Shown: positions 1 to 10,184, numbered from the stretch's first letter. The stretch: 64,000 nt of DNA from an uncultured Clostridium sp. (GCA_948469315.1 CAOKLQ010000006.1:45336-109335), one strand, 5' to 3'. The notes: generated by a model from the sequence alone, not told the origin. A program made the numbers and translations.

Positions 1-19
1 AAACAGCTCGCAAGTTCTA
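1..19 (-). repeat. End of a third copy of the ~190-bp 3'UTR repeat
   Basis: The first 19 bases contain the string CAGCTCGCAAGTT, which also ends the repeat at 2588-2775. The rest of this copy lies outside the window. It sits about 18 nt beyond the metG stop codon, the same placement and orientation as the other two copies. Confidence 0.6.
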
Positions 20-36
20 ATTTTTACATATATATT

Positions 37-1669
<1,633 letters not shown>

Positions 1670-1712
1670 CTAATTATACCATATGGTTTTTAGTTTGTAT
1701 ATTAGGTTTATG

Positions 1713-2549
1713 CTATATTTTATCAACATCTATTCCTAACCTTCTAAAATTTTCGTTAACCTTAGTCATATCTCTATATTTACCTTGTTTTAATTCAAAA
1801 CTATAATTTTCTTTTTCAATATTTATGTTTTCATCTTGCAATTCTTTATCTATATCATATGGAACTTTTACAAATTGAAATGAAATTTCTGATGTATATT
1901 TTTCGCTTCCATATTCTCCTTCAATAATTAAATAGTTACTTTTTGTTGTTTCTAATATATTACTATCTTTTTTGTCATTTCTTATAACATCAAAGGAGTT
2001 TCCTACACTTCCAATATTTATTAGAGTTTTATTATATAGTTTATCCATATATGGATGATGAATATGTCCATATATTACAACATCTGCTACGTTTTGAGAC
2101 ATTGTATTTTGGCTTGGTACAAACATATTATATTTTGTTTCAATACTATTTACATTTATTATTGGTTTATTATTAGCAATAGGTGTTGCATGAAATAGCC
2201 TTATTAAACTCCCACTCATATAAAATTCATAACAAAATGGCAAATTCATTAGGTACTCTCTATCTTCTTTACTAATTAAGGATTGATTCCATTTTATTCT
2301 TTTTTGTTCTTGGTCTGGCATATTACTTATATCTTTATGCTCTATTGCAAAATGTTCGTCGCAGTTACCTTTTAAAACTATATCACAATTTTTTCTTACA
2401 AGTTCAATACATTCTTTTGCATGTACTCCTTTTGCTATTATATCTCCTAAACATATTATTTTATCTATTTTTCTTTTTTCTATATCTTTTAATGTAGCTT
2501 TTAGTGCTTCTAAATTAGAGTGTATATCTGAAATAATTGCAATTTTCAT
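1713..2549 (-). CDS. Calcineurin-like metallophosphoesterase (YfcE/MJ0936-like)
   Basis: A 278-residue protein beginning MKIAIISDIHSN, the first metal-binding motif (D-x-H). CLGDII and GNCDEH follow as GD and GN(C)DE motifs, and VIYGHIHHPY is the late GHxH motif, so the dinuclear-metal active site looks complete. Relatives hydrolyse phosphodiesters or dinucleotide polyphosphates; the substrate cannot be told from sequence. It has a good ribosome binding site (AAGGAAAG). It lies between metG and aspS, separated from aspS by the 190-bp repeat, so joint transcription is possible but unproven. Confidence 0.85.
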   Translation of the reverse strand: MKIAIISDIHSNLEALKATLKDIEKRKIDKIICLGDIIAKGVHAKECIELVRKNCDIVLKGNCDEHFAIEHKDISNMPDQEQKRIKWNQSLISKEDREYLMNLPFCYEFYMSGSLIRLFHATPIANNKPIINVNSIETKYNMFVPSQNTMSQNVADVVIYGHIHHPYMDKLYNKTLINIGSVGNSFDVIRNDKKDSNILETTKSNYLIIEGEYGSEKYTSEISFQFVKVPYDIDKELQDENINIEKENYSFELKQGKYRDMTKVNENFRRLGIDVDKI

Positions 2550-2587
2550 TTTTATCTTTCCTTACTTAATTTTTTTATTTTTAAAAG

Positions 2588-2775
2588 GCCAAGGGCTCTG
2601 CTCTTACCTTTTAATCCCATCCTGCTTAAGACACCTTCGGTTTCTTAAGAATCTTTCAAAAAGATTATTTATAAATTTTAGTTTTGTTCTTTCTCGCTCC
2701 TCCCCTATGGCATTGTAACAATCATAGATTGTACAATGCTCATCGGTCCCCACAAACAGCTCGCAAGTTTGGATT
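2588..2775 (-). repeat. ~190-bp dispersed 3'UTR repeat, copy 2
   Basis: Read on the minus strand it starts ACTTGCGAGCTGTTTG, then GGGACCGATGAG, a pairable ATTGTACAATC...GATTGTTACAAT stem, GGGGAGGAGCGAG and finally GATTAAAAGGTAAGAGC. The copy at 48340-48535 matches over the whole length with substitutions and small indels. It begins about 40 nt after the aspS stop codon. A 64-codon open frame inside it is probably incidental, although the copy at 48.4 kb gives a loosely similar frame. Confidence 0.75.
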
Positions 2776-2815
2776 GGAATCCTCTCTGTCTCATACATTA
2801 TTTATTCGTATGTCA

Positions 2816-4561
2816 TTATTCATCTATTTTTATATGTACATCTTTTAATTGCTGCTTTGTTACCTTTGATGGTGCTCGCATTAGTAAGTCTCGTGCTTTT
2901 TTATTTTTTGGGAATGCTATTATTTCTCTTATGTTTTGCGAGTTTGTTATTAGCATTACCATTCTGTCTACTCCTGGTGCTGCTCCTGCATGTGGCGGTG
3001 TTCCATATTGAAATGCACTATATAGTGCTCCAAATCTGTTTTTTATTTCTTGCTCTTCATATCCTGCTATTTGGAATGCTTTTACCATTATTTTTGGATT
3101 ATGGTTTCTTACTGCTCCTGATGCCATCTCATAGCCATTACATACTAAATCATATTGATATGCTAAAATATCTAGTGGATCCATATTATCTAGTGCTTCT
3201 AGTCCTCCTTGTGGCATTGAAAATGGGTTATGACAAAAATCTATTTTTCCTTCATCTGATAGTTCATACATTGGAAAGTCTACTATCCAGCAAAATTTGT
3301 ATACATCTTTTTCTATTAAGTCTAATCTTTTTCCAAGTTCTATTCTAACTAGTCCTGCTATTTTTTGTGCTGTTTTAAGTTCATCACCAATAAAGAAAAT
3401 AGCATCATCTTTTTTTACTCCAAAATTATTAATTAATTTGTCTTTCATTTCTTCTTTAATAAACTTTGAAATTCCACCTTGAAAATTTCCATCTTGTTCA
3501 AATTTAACCCAGGCTAAGCCTTTTGCCCCTGCTTCTTCTATTGCAAAATCTGTCATTTTATCAAAGAACTTTCTTCCTTGAATGGCTCCATTTGGAACAA
3601 CTATTGCTTTTACAGTTTTTCCTTCAAATGCTTTAAATTCTGAAGATTCGAAAACATCTGTTACATCTTGTATTATTAATGGATTTCTTAAGTCTGGTTT
3701 GTCTATTCCATATTTTTCCATAGTTTCTTTATATGGTATACGAACAAATTCTCCTTCATCTACTTTCCAATTTGTAAATTTTTTAAATGTATATGGTATA
3801 ACTTCTTCTATTACTTTGAATACATCTTCTTGTGTACTATATGCCATTTCAAAGTCTAATTGGTAAAACTCCCCTGGTGCTCTATCTGCACGTGGATCTT
3901 CATCTCTAAAGCATGGTGCAATTTGATAATATTTATCAAATCCACCAACCATTAATAATTGTTTAAATTGTTGTGGTGCTTGTGGAAGTGCATAAAATTC
4001 TCCTAGGTGTAGTCTACTTGGTACTAAATAATCTCTTGCTCCTTCTGGTGATGAATTTGCTAAAATTGGTGTTTGAATTTCACTAAATCCTAATTCGTCC
4101 ATTTTATCTCTTAATGTTTTTAGTATTTTTGAACGAAGCAAAATGTTATTGTGTAATTTTTCATTTCTTAAATCTAAAAATCTATATTCTAACCTTAAAT
4201 CTTCTCTTACTTCTTGATCTGTATCTACTTCAAATGGAAGAACATTTTTACACTCACCTAATATTTCTATCCTAGATGCATCTATTTCTATTTCACCTGT
4301 TGAAAGTTTAGAATTTTTGCTTGCTCTTTCCACAACTTTTCCAACTACACATATACTACTTTGGCTTGTAATTTCTTTTACTGTATTTTGCATTTCTTCG
4401 TTAGATACTACAATTTGAGTAATACCATACTGATCTTTTAAATCTATAAAAATCATTCCTCCAAGGTTTCTTATTTTTTGTACCCATCCTGAAAGTTTAA
4501 CTTCTTGTCCTATATTTTTCTCATTTAATTCTCCACAATTGTGTGTTCTATATTCGTTCAT
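2816..4561 (-). CDS. aspS: Aspartyl-tRNA synthetase
   Basis: A 581-residue class IIb synthetase, the usual bacterial length. The N-terminal OB-fold (EVKLSGWVQKIRNLGGMIFI) binds the anticodon. Class II motif 2 follows as CFRDEDPRADRAPGEFYQLD, and motif 3 as GAAPGVDRMVML near the C-terminus. Between them is the GAD domain insertion typical of bacterial AspRS. It charges tRNA-Asp; some clades also charge tRNA-Asn, but asnS is present at 8 kb, so a discriminating enzyme is likely. A GGAGGAG ribosome binding site fixes the start. It contains no in-frame CGG. Confidence 0.97.
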   Translation of the reverse strand: MNEYRTHNCGELNEKNIGQEVKLSGWVQKIRNLGGMIFIDLKDQYGITQIVVSNEEMQNTVKEITSQSSICVVGKVVERASKNSKLSTGEIEIDASRIEILGECKNVLPFEVDTDQEVREDLRLEYRFLDLRNEKLHNNILLRSKILKTLRDKMDELGFSEIQTPILANSSPEGARDYLVPSRLHLGEFYALPQAPQQFKQLLMVGGFDKYYQIAPCFRDEDPRADRAPGEFYQLDFEMAYSTQEDVFKVIEEVIPYTFKKFTNWKVDEGEFVRIPYKETMEKYGIDKPDLRNPLIIQDVTDVFESSEFKAFEGKTVKAIVVPNGAIQGRKFFDKMTDFAIEEAGAKGLAWVKFEQDGNFQGGISKFIKEEMKDKLINNFGVKKDDAIFFIGDELKTAQKIAGLVRIELGKRLDLIEKDVYKFCWIVDFPMYELSDEGKIDFCHNPFSMPQGGLEALDNMDPLDILAYQYDLVCNGYEMASGAVRNHNPKIMVKAFQIAGYEEQEIKNRFGALYSAFQYGTPPHAGAAPGVDRMVMLITNSQNIREIIAFPKNKKARDLLMRAPSKVTKQQLKDVHIKIDE

Positions 4562-4608
4562 TTTTCTCCTCCAACTTTTATTGTTTATTGGGTCATTCCC
4601 TATTTTTT

Positions 4609-4634
4609 AAGGACGTAGCACTTAAGCGTCCCTA
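4609..4634. repeat. Short GC-rich hairpin repeat (GGACG...CGTCC-CTAC type)
   Basis: GGACG, a 10-nt loop, CGTCC, then CTAC. Same architecture as the copies at 57.6 and 60.7 kb, where the stem bases differ but remain paired. It lies between the aspS start and the terminator of the next gene. Confidence 0.6.
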
Positions 4635-4686
4635 CTATTTTACTATGTTTTTTTGTAAAAGTCTAGATTAGATTTGCACAAAAAAG

Positions 4687-4720
4687 AAAACGATACAATT
4701 ACCTTCAATCATATCGTTTT
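4687..4720 (-). terminator. Intrinsic terminator of the 4.7-5.2 kb gene
   Basis: AAAACGATA pairs with TATCGTTTT, and on the minus strand the stem is followed by a T-rich run. It starts 10 nt after the stop codon. Confidence 0.7.
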
Positions 4721-4729
4721 TCTAAAGCT

Positions 4730-5207
4730 TTAATCTGCTTTTTTTGACAATCTAAAACACCATCCATAATATGGTACTTCAACCATTGCTTCTGGATCTT
4801 CTATTGAGTTTCCTATAAAATCTGTTCTTATTGGTAGTTCATTTGGGTATTTATGTGACCATACTCCATCAGAGTCTTGCCTAAAAAAATGATAATACCC
4901 AGTGCATTTCTCTTTGAAGATAAATCTTTTGCTCATTTTCTTTAATCTCCCCTTCTATAGAAATCTCTTTAGCAAAATACCCAATAACATCTAATTCTTC
5001 AATTAGTGTTTTTATTAATATTTCATCAGATGCTTTTGAAGTACACTTTTTTCCTATTAACTCTCCTACTAAAAAAAATTCATTTTTTTGTATGTTAATA
5101 GCATAAGGGTAACATCCAGCTTTTTTTGCATTCTTCCATCTGCCTGGCTCAAATTTTGGTGTTTTCAATGTACGTTTTGCGAGTTTCCGTGCTGTTTTTA
5201 TTGTCAT
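4730..5207 (-). CDS. Hypothetical protein, split by a frame change
   Basis: Two overlapping frames (4881-5207 and 4730-4936) look like one protein of about 158 residues. The first gives MTIKTARKLAKR and GCYPYAINIQ; the second carries YYHFFRQDSDGVWSHK, a pattern I associate with hypothetical proteins that have a DYHWYRQDxxGxWSHK signature. A +1 change around 4895-4925 joins them; skipping a C in ATG-C-ACT-GGG would do it, but slippage in an A-run would too. This break is not at CGG. CGG does occur in frame at codon 7 (5187-5189), where a shift would terminate the gene, so here CGG must be sense or lethal. Strong GGGAGG ribosome binding site. Confidence 0.55.
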
Positions 5208-5241
5208 TTATAAATCCTCCCAAAAAGTTTTATCTTTTTAC

Positions 5242-5270
5242 ATTATATTACATTTTACATAATATTACAA
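5242..5270 (-). promoter_or_regulatory. Sigma-A-like promoter with conserved spacer
   Basis: TTGTAA and TATAAT are separated by 17 bp. The spacer contains TTATGTAAAATGT, shared with the promoter at 5628-5656 and nearly with that at 35841-35869. It drives the gene starting at 5207. Confidence 0.65.
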
Positions 5271-5288
5271 TCATTTTCAAAAGAAAAA

Positions 5289-5311
5289 CACTAGTAAAAC
5301 TTCTACTAGTG
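5289..5311 (-). terminator. Intrinsic terminator after the 79-residue gene
   Basis: CACTAGT pairs with ACTAGTG across a 9-nt loop, followed on the minus strand by GTTTTTCTTTT. It starts 13 nt after the stop. Confidence 0.75.
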
Positions 5312-5323
5312 ATTTCCTAAAAA

Positions 5324-5563
5324 TTAGTCGTCTGCATGCAAGGATTCATAATCCCCTGTAAAATACCCATGAATATAGGCTTTCCTTCTGTCTCCAGTAA
5401 GTCCATCTAACCGAAAACTTCTTCCTGGTTCTACATCAAGACCATCATAATAGGCCTTGGTATAAATCTGTTCCGGTTCAGTTCCGCTATATGGGGTGGA
5501 ATCAAACCTAAGGTATGATAGACTATTATCCCTTTCTTTTTGCAAACTTTCATATACTGTCAT
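5324..5563 (-). CDS. Small hypothetical acidic protein
   Basis: 79 residues from the ATG preceded by GAAAGGAGAAGACAG; a longer in-frame start at 5656 has no such site and overlaps the promoter. The sequence is tyrosine- and glycine-rich (AYYDGLDVEPGRSF, KAYIHGYFTGDYES), soluble and without a signal peptide. I do not recognise the family. CGG is in frame at codon 51 (5411-5413); skipping the C there would give glycine then an immediate TAG. It has its own promoter and terminator, so it is monocistronic. Confidence 0.6.
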   Translation of the reverse strand: MTVYESLQKERDNSLSYLRFDSTPYSGTEPEQIYTKAYYDGLDVEPGRSFRLDGLTGDRRKAYIHGYFTGDYESLHADD

Positions 5564-5627
5564 CTGTCTTCTCCTTTCATTATACATAACGAAAATGTTG
5601 TTTATATATAACTTACATCTGTTTTTT

Positions 5628-5656
5628 ATTATATCACATTTTACATAACATTGCAA
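5628..5656 (-). promoter_or_regulatory. Sigma-A-like promoter, same class as 5242-5270
   Basis: TTGCAA, 17-bp spacer, TATAAT. The spacer TGTTATGTAAAATGTGA is nearly identical to that of the neighbouring gene's promoter, suggesting one regulator acts on both. Confidence 0.65.
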
Positions 5657-5717
5657 ATATTTTAATATATTTGTTATATTACTATTTTATTTTTTAGTAA
5701 ATCCTTTAAAGAAGAAC

Positions 5718-5740
5718 GGGCGATTGATAATCGCCCCTAC
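5718..5740. repeat. Short GC-rich hairpin repeat (GGGCGATT...AATCGCCC)
   Basis: GGGCGATT, loop GAT, AATCGCCC, then CTAC. It sits between the proS stop and the promoter of the preceding gene. The CCCTAC end is common to the whole family. Confidence 0.7.
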
Positions 5741-5795
5741 ATTTTGTTTTTATTCTAATATAATATTCTAGTATATATACATCTTAATAGTCACC

Positions 5796-7076
5796 TTACT
5801 TTAGTTTATTTACTAATTCTTCAATTGAAACAACTTGTTTTTCCTCTGTCTTTACATCTTCTAGTTCTACATTATTCCCCTCAGTTTTATCTCCTATTAC
5901 TACCATATATGGAGTTCCAAGTACTTTACAGTCTTTTATTTTTGCTCCTATTGTTACTTGCTCCCTATCATCTAATATTGCATCTATACCTTCGCTTTTA
6001 CATTTTTCATATAAATTTTGTGCTAAAATTTTCTTTTGCTCATCTTCTATTTTAGGAATTATCTGCACTTTAAATGGTGCAATGGATTTAGGTAATACAA
6101 ATCCGCATGGTCCCCATTTTTCATCATTTATTAAACAACTTTCATATAATGCTGCTACTGTTCTGCTTACTCCTATCCCATAACATCCCATATAGTATAA
6201 TTTTTCTTTTCCTTCTTTATCTATGAATTTTCCATTCATCATTTCAGAATATCTTGTTCCTAATTGGAATATATGTCCTAATTCCATTGTTCTTATTTCT
6301 TTTAAGTTTGATATATCTTCTATACCATATTCATTTTTTAGATACTCTTTATAATTTTCTCTTTCTAGTATTTCTGTATTTAAGCCAATTTTAGTTGTTT
6401 GATCATATAAAATTTTATCTTCTCCTTGCTTAGATATTAGCATAAATTCTTCAGATTTCTTTCCTCCCATTGCTCCATTGTCTGCAACTATTGGAATAAC
6501 TGGAAGTCCTATTTTTTCAAATATTTCTAAAAATGCTGTTCTTACTCTATCATAAGATCTTATCATTTTTTCTTCATCTTCATCAAAGCTATATACATCT
6601 AACATTGGGAATGACTTTCCTCTTAATAAATATCCTCTTGTTCTTATTTCATTTCTATATTTTTCTCCTATTTGATAATATGTTGCAGGTAAGTTTTTAT
6701 ATGATTTTAATTTTTCCCTTGCAAATTCTAGCATTGCTTCTTCTCCTGTTGGTGCTAAGCAAAATGTTCCTTTGTTAGATTCAGTCACAAGCATTGTACC
6801 ATCATTTACATAGTGATGATATCTTCCCGAATTTTTCCAGATTGTATCTGGTTGCAATGTTGGAAGTAAACATTCTATACACTCATATTTATTTAGTGTC
6901 TCTTGTATTATTTTTTCTATATTTCTTCTTACTAGAAGTGGTATTGTATTATATGCAAATAAACCTGCACCATATTGTACAAGTTGACCTGTTTGCATTA
7001 GTATACTTTGTCCTGGGTACATTTCATCTATATTATTTAATTTTGTTGTTCCCATTCCTGTATTTGATAATTTCAT
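5796..7076 (-). CDS. proS: Prolyl-tRNA synthetase, short form without editing insertion
   Basis: A 426-residue class II synthetase from the ATG preceded by AAAAAGGAGAGAAATT; an upstream in-frame ATG at 7097 would put that site inside the coding region. Motif 1 region (GQLVQYGAGLFAYN), PTGEE, the YQIGEKYRNEIRTR motif 2 and GCYGIGVSRTVAA motif 3 are all present, with a C-terminal anticodon-binding domain. Standard bacterial ProRS is near 570 residues because of an inserted editing domain between motifs 2 and 3; here that interval is too short to hold it. Misacylated Ala-tRNA-Pro would then have to be cleared by a free-standing editor elsewhere. It follows scpB directly. Confidence 0.93.
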   Translation of the reverse strand: MKLSNTGMGTTKLNNIDEMYPGQSILMQTGQLVQYGAGLFAYNTIPLLVRRNIEKIIQETLNKYECIECLLPTLQPDTIWKNSGRYHHYVNDGTMLVTESNKGTFCLAPTGEEAMLEFAREKLKSYKNLPATYYQIGEKYRNEIRTRGYLLRGKSFPMLDVYSFDEDEEKMIRSYDRVRTAFLEIFEKIGLPVIPIVADNGAMGGKKSEEFMLISKQGEDKILYDQTTKIGLNTEILERENYKEYLKNEYGIEDISNLKEIRTMELGHIFQLGTRYSEMMNGKFIDKEGKEKLYYMGCYGIGVSRTVAALYESCLINDEKWGPCGFVLPKSIAPFKVQIIPKIEDEQKKILAQNLYEKCKSEGIDAILDDREQVTIGAKIKDCKVLGTPYMVVIGDKTEGNNVELEDVKTEEKQVVSIEELVNKLK

Positions 7077-7096
7077 AATTTCTCTCCTTTTTGACA

Positions 7097-7768
7097 TTAA
7101 TTATTTATATGTTTTTGTTGATTCGGGTCAAAAGTCGCCTCAACCCCTACATTGTTTGACATAGGCTCATCTATATTTTCTTGTGCGTTTTGGTCGAAAG
7201 TTAAATCGCCATCAATGTCTACATCATCTATTACAATTTGCTGATTTTCATTCATTTTATATTTTGGAAGACTAGGCAACTCTTCTATACTTCCATATCC
7301 AAATGTCCTTAAAAAGCTATCAGTTGTTTTATAGCATGTCGGTTTCCCTGGTAAATCTAACTTTCCTGCTGATTCTATTAGTCCATATTCTAGTAGTTTA
7401 TACAATGTTCCATCAGAATTAACACCACGAATGGCTTCTATTTCGGCTCTTGTTATTTTAGGATTATAAGCAATAATTGCAAGTGTCTCTAGCGCTGCAT
7501 TAGATAAATTTGGTTTACTTCTTTTATCAAATATTGGATATAAATACTCGTAATACTCTTTCTTTGTACACATCTGGTATCCATCATTTACTTTTATTAT
7601 TTCAATTCCTCTATCTAAATTTTGATATTCATTTTTCATATTTTCTATAATAGATATAATTTCTTGTTTTCCCAGTTCTAGACTAGTCATAAATTCCGTT
7701 ATTTTAACATCTCTTCCTGCTGCAAATAATATTGCTTCTATTATTGCTTTTGCTTTTTCTATTTCCAT
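7097..7768 (-). CDS. scpB: Segregation and condensation protein B
   Basis: ScpB is the kleisin-associated winged-helix subunit of SMC-ScpAB condensin. The body (EKAKAIIEAILFAAGRDVKI, LAIIAYNPKITRAEIEAIRG, YGLIESAGKLDLPGKP) is canonical through about residue 165. The tail beyond that is unusual: TFDQNAQENI is followed by MSNNVG and TFDPNQQKHI, and this stretch is encoded by intergenic repeat sequence (the core that reads CCCCTACATTGTTTGACAT elsewhere on the plus strand). The repeat seems to have replaced the original C-terminus. The stop overlaps the upstream in-frame ATG of proS. I prefer the ATG at 7768, 11 nt after AAGGAG, over the GTG at 7777. Confidence 0.92.
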   Translation of the reverse strand: MEIEKAKAIIEAILFAAGRDVKITEFMTSLELGKQEIISIIENMKNEYQNLDRGIEIIKVNDGYQMCTKKEYYEYLYPIFDKRSKPNLSNAALETLAIIAYNPKITRAEIEAIRGVNSDGTLYKLLEYGLIESAGKLDLPGKPTCYKTTDSFLRTFGYGSIEELPSLPKYKMNENQQIVIDDVDIDGDLTFDQNAQENIDEPMSNNVGVEATFDPNQQKHINN

Positions 7769-7895
7769 TAGTCCCACTTCTCCTTATTTTACTTGATAAT
7801 TATTGCATTTTTTTTGAATTATGTCAAGATAAAGATTAGAAGTTAGATGTTAGAAATTAAAGTTGCAAATACTAAAAATTTTATTTCTTATTTTA

Positions 7896-7924
7896 TTGAT
7901 TTTTTGCAGTAATTTCTATATAAT
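7896..7924 (+). promoter_or_regulatory. Promoter of asnS
   Basis: TTGATT, 17-bp spacer, TATAAT. It lies about 70 bp upstream of the asnS start and is the only good promoter in the divergent scpB-asnS gap. Confidence 0.65.
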
Positions 7925-7953
7925 ATTAATAAAAAAATTGAAGAAAGGAGTGT

Positions 7954-7965
7954 ATGGTTATTTAA
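7954..7965 (+). promoter_or_regulatory. Three-codon upstream open frame (MVI-stop) in the asnS leader
   Basis: ATGGTTATTTAA is preceded by GAAAGGAGTGT, a better ribosome binding site than the one before asnS itself. It may be a translated leader peptide or ribosome-loading site. The roughly 60-nt leader is too short for a T-box. Confidence 0.35.
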
Positions 7966-7993
7966 GTTATTAAATATATCATACAAGATTTTT

Positions 7994-9385
7994 ATGAAAA
8001 AATTAACAATTAGAGATTTATATAAATCTATTAAAGATTTTGAAGATAAAGAAGTAACTTTAGAAGGTTGGATAAGAACTGTTAGAGACTCTAAAACATT
8101 TGGCTTTATTGAACTTAATGATGGTTCATTTTTTAAGAATGTTCAAATAGTTTTTGAAAATAAATTAGATAACTTTGATAGTATTTGCAAATTAACTATA
8201 AGTTCTTCAATTAAGGTAACTGGAAAACTTGTAGTAACACTTGGTGCTAAACAGCCTTTTGAAATTAAAGCTAGTAATATAGAAATTCTGAATATTTCAT
8301 CTAATGAATATCCTCTTCAAAAAAAAAGACACTCTTTTGAATATTTAAGAACAATATCTCATCTTCGCCCTCGTACAAATACTTTCAACGCAGTATTTAG
8401 AGTTCGTAGTGTTTTATCATATGCTATTCATAAGTTTTTTCAGGAACAAGACTTTGTATATGTACATACACCTATTTTAACTTCAAGTGATGCTGAAGGT
8501 GCTGGTGAAATGTTTAATGTAAATTCTTTTGATTTATCTAATGTTCCTTTAACAGAAGATAAAAAAGTAGATTTCTCAAAGGATTTTTTTGGAAAACCTT
8601 CTCATCTTACTGTAAGTGGTCAATTAAATGGAGAAACTTTTGCTACTGCTTTTAGAAATATTTATACATTTGGTCCAACATTTAGAGCAGAAAATTCTAA
8701 TACTGTTAAACATGCAGCTGAATTTTGGATGGTAGAGCCTGAAATTTGTTTTGCAGATTTAAACGATGATATGGATTTAGCAGAACAAATGATTAAATAT
8801 ATATTTTCATATGTTTTAGAACATTGCCCTGAAGAGATGGAATTTTTTAATAATTTTATTGATAATACTTTATTAGAAAGATTAAATAATGTAATAAATT
8901 CAGATTTTGGTAGAATTACTTATACAGATGCTATAGAAAAGTTAGAAAAAGTAAATGATGAATTTGAGGTAAAGGTTAGCTGGGGTTTAGATTTACAAAC
9001 AGAACATGAAAGATATTTATGTGAGCAAATTTTTAAAAAGCCCGTTTTTGTTACAGATTATCCTGCTGAAATTAAAGCATTTTATATGAAATTAAATCCT
9101 GATAATAAGACTGTTGCAGCAGCTGATCTATTGGTTCCTGGGATTGGTGAAATTATAGGTGGTAGTCAAAGAGAAGAAGACCTAGAAAAACTAACTAAGA
9201 AAATCCAACAACTTGGAATGAAAAGCGAAGATTATTGGTGGTATCTAGATTTAAGAAAATATGGAAGTGTAGTTCATTCTGGATTTGGTTTAGGATTTGA
9301 AAGAGCTATAATGTATTTAACTGGAATGAAAAACATTCGTGATGTTATTCCATTTCCAAGAACTCCAAATAATTGTGAATTTTGA
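7994..9385 (+). CDS. asnS: Asparaginyl-tRNA synthetase
   Basis: 463 residues, normal length. The N-terminal OB-fold ([20 protein letters not shown]) is followed by the class II core: [20 protein letters not shown] is motif 2 of AsnRS, and [20 protein letters not shown] is motif 3. It charges tRNA-Asn. It is the only plus-strand housekeeping gene in the first 21 kb and has its own promoter and terminator. The ribosome binding site directly upstream is poor. No in-frame CGG. Confidence 0.96.
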   Translation: MKKLTIRDLYKSIKDFEDKEVTLEGWIRTVRDSKTFGFIELNDGSFFKNVQIVFENKLDNFDSICKLTISSSIKVTGKLVVTLGAKQPFEIKASNIEILNISSNEYPLQKKRHSFEYLRTISHLRPRTNTFNAVFRVRSVLSYAIHKFFQEQDFVYVHTPILTSSDAEGAGEMFNVNSFDLSNVPLTEDKKVDFSKDFFGKPSHLTVSGQLNGETFATAFRNIYTFGPTFRAENSNTVKHAAEFWMVEPEICFADLNDDMDLAEQMIKYIFSYVLEHCPEEMEFFNNFIDNTLLERLNNVINSDFGRITYTDAIEKLEKVNDEFEVKVSWGLDLQTEHERYLCEQIFKKPVFVTDYPAEIKAFYMKLNPDNKTVAAADLLVPGIGEIIGGSQREEDLEKLTKKIQQLGMKSEDYWWYLDLRKYGSVVHSGFGLGFERAIMYLTGMKNIRDVIPFPRTPNNCEF

Positions 9386-9403
9386 AATTCTTTTATATTT
9401 ATA

Positions 9404-9432
9404 GGCTACTTGTATAGTAGCTTATTTTTTTA
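9404..9432 (+). terminator. Intrinsic terminator of asnS
   Basis: GGCTACT pairs with AGTAGCT, then a T run. It begins 18 nt after the asnS stop. Confidence 0.8.
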
Positions 9433-9466
9433 TCTCAATTTGTATAAAATTTTACTTTCTATTTTA

Positions 9467-9495
9467 TTGATTTTTTACATCTATTATGATAATAT
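9467..9495 (+). promoter_or_regulatory. Promoter of the 52-residue gene
   Basis: TTGATT, 17-bp spacer, TAATAT, about 28 bp upstream of the start codon. Confidence 0.55.
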
Positions 9496-9522
9496 AGATA
9501 AAATAATTTATGAGGTGATAGT

Positions 9523-9681
9523 ATGTCTGATAATAAAAAAATAAATATCGTTTCTGGAGATGGAAAAGATTTAGATATTTCTCCTGTTTATGAACATATA
9601 GAAATTGAAAAACCTAAAAAAGAAAATAAAAAAGATATAGTTATTCCTAAAGTCAAAAAAGATAAAAAATCCAAAAATTAA
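9523..9681 (+). CDS. Small lysine-rich hypothetical protein
   Basis: 52 residues starting MSDNKKINIVSGDGKDLDIS, with PVYEHIEIEKPKKENKK and a very basic tail (VPKVKKDKKSKN). It has a good ribosome binding site (GAGGTGATAGT), its own promoter, and a terminator whose stem contains the stop codon. I do not know its function. The compact start and charged tail suggest a small cytosolic nucleic-acid- or ribosome-associated protein, but that is inference. Confidence 0.7.
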   Translation: MSDNKKINIVSGDGKDLDISPVYEHIEIEKPKKENKKDIVIPKVKKDKKSKN

Positions 9682-9695
9682 TTTTTGGATTTTTT
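9668..9695 (+). terminator. Terminator overlapping the stop codon
   Basis: AATCCAAAAATT pairs exactly with AATTTTTGGATT and is followed by Ts. The stop codon TAA lies at the top of the stem. Confidence 0.8.
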
Positions 9696-9772
9696 TGGTA
9701 GCGAAGATGTGACTCGAACACATGACCCTTCGGGTATGAACCGAATGCTCTAGCCAACTGAGCTACTTCGCC
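9696..9772 (-). tRNA. tRNA-Met (anticodon CAU)
   Basis: 77 nt with encoded CCA. Acceptor GGCGAAG pairs with CTTCGCT (first pair G-U). The anticodon stem TTCGG/CCGAA encloses loop TTCATAC, anticodon CAT. D arm GCTC/GAGC and T arm with TTCGAGT are normal. Elongator Met is most likely; an Ile2 (lysidine) tRNA cannot be excluded by eye. Confidence 0.93.
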
Positions 9773-9881
9773 ATATTTGTGACTTTTTTATTATAATAAT
9801 TTATACTTAGTTTGTCAAGATAAACAAACAAAATAAAATATTTTTTGTTAAGATATTTTATTTTCTTAATCTTCGCTTCTA

Positions 9882-10184
9882 TCAAACCCGTCTTTCATGT
9901 TGTTTTCTATTACACTTATTATTTTCTACATTTGCATACTGTGTTTTATTTGTCTGTTCTACTTTTCCTACAGATATCTTTCTTTTCCCAATCATACTTT
10001 TAGAATATAGCATACTAGTTTCCAATTCACCTATATAACTACTTTCTTGTTTTTTTATTTTTTTAACCTGTTCGTCAATATTTCCATCTTGCTTATTCTC
10101 ATCAGAAGATAATTTTCTAGTTACATATATTATTGAAGAAAATGCATTTAAAATTGGAGATACAAATTTAACGTTATTTCTCAT
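9882..10184 (-). CDS. Hypothetical protein, uncertain C-terminus
   Basis: 100 residues in one frame, MRNNVKFVSPILNAFSSIIY then a charged, lysine-rich body. The start has a weak ribosome binding site, preceded by a CTTAAG-TTTTAG-CTTAAG palindrome. The end is doubtful. Codon 99 is CGG (9888-9890), where skipping C would extend the protein by GFDRSED. Another frame reads VIENNMKDGFDRSED through the same stop at 9866 and could be reached by a slip in an A-run. I do not recognise the family. Confidence 0.5.
   Translation of the reverse strand: MRNNVKFVSPILNAFSSIIYVTRKLSSDENKQDGNIDEQVKKIKKQESSYIGELETSMLYSKSMIGKRKISVGKVEQTNKTQYANVENNKCNRKQHERRV

Noticed and set aside
2604..2798. A 64-residue minus-strand gene
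   Set aside because: It lies entirely inside the 190-bp repeat and lacks a ribosome binding site; the matching frame in the copy at 48.4 kb is only loosely similar.
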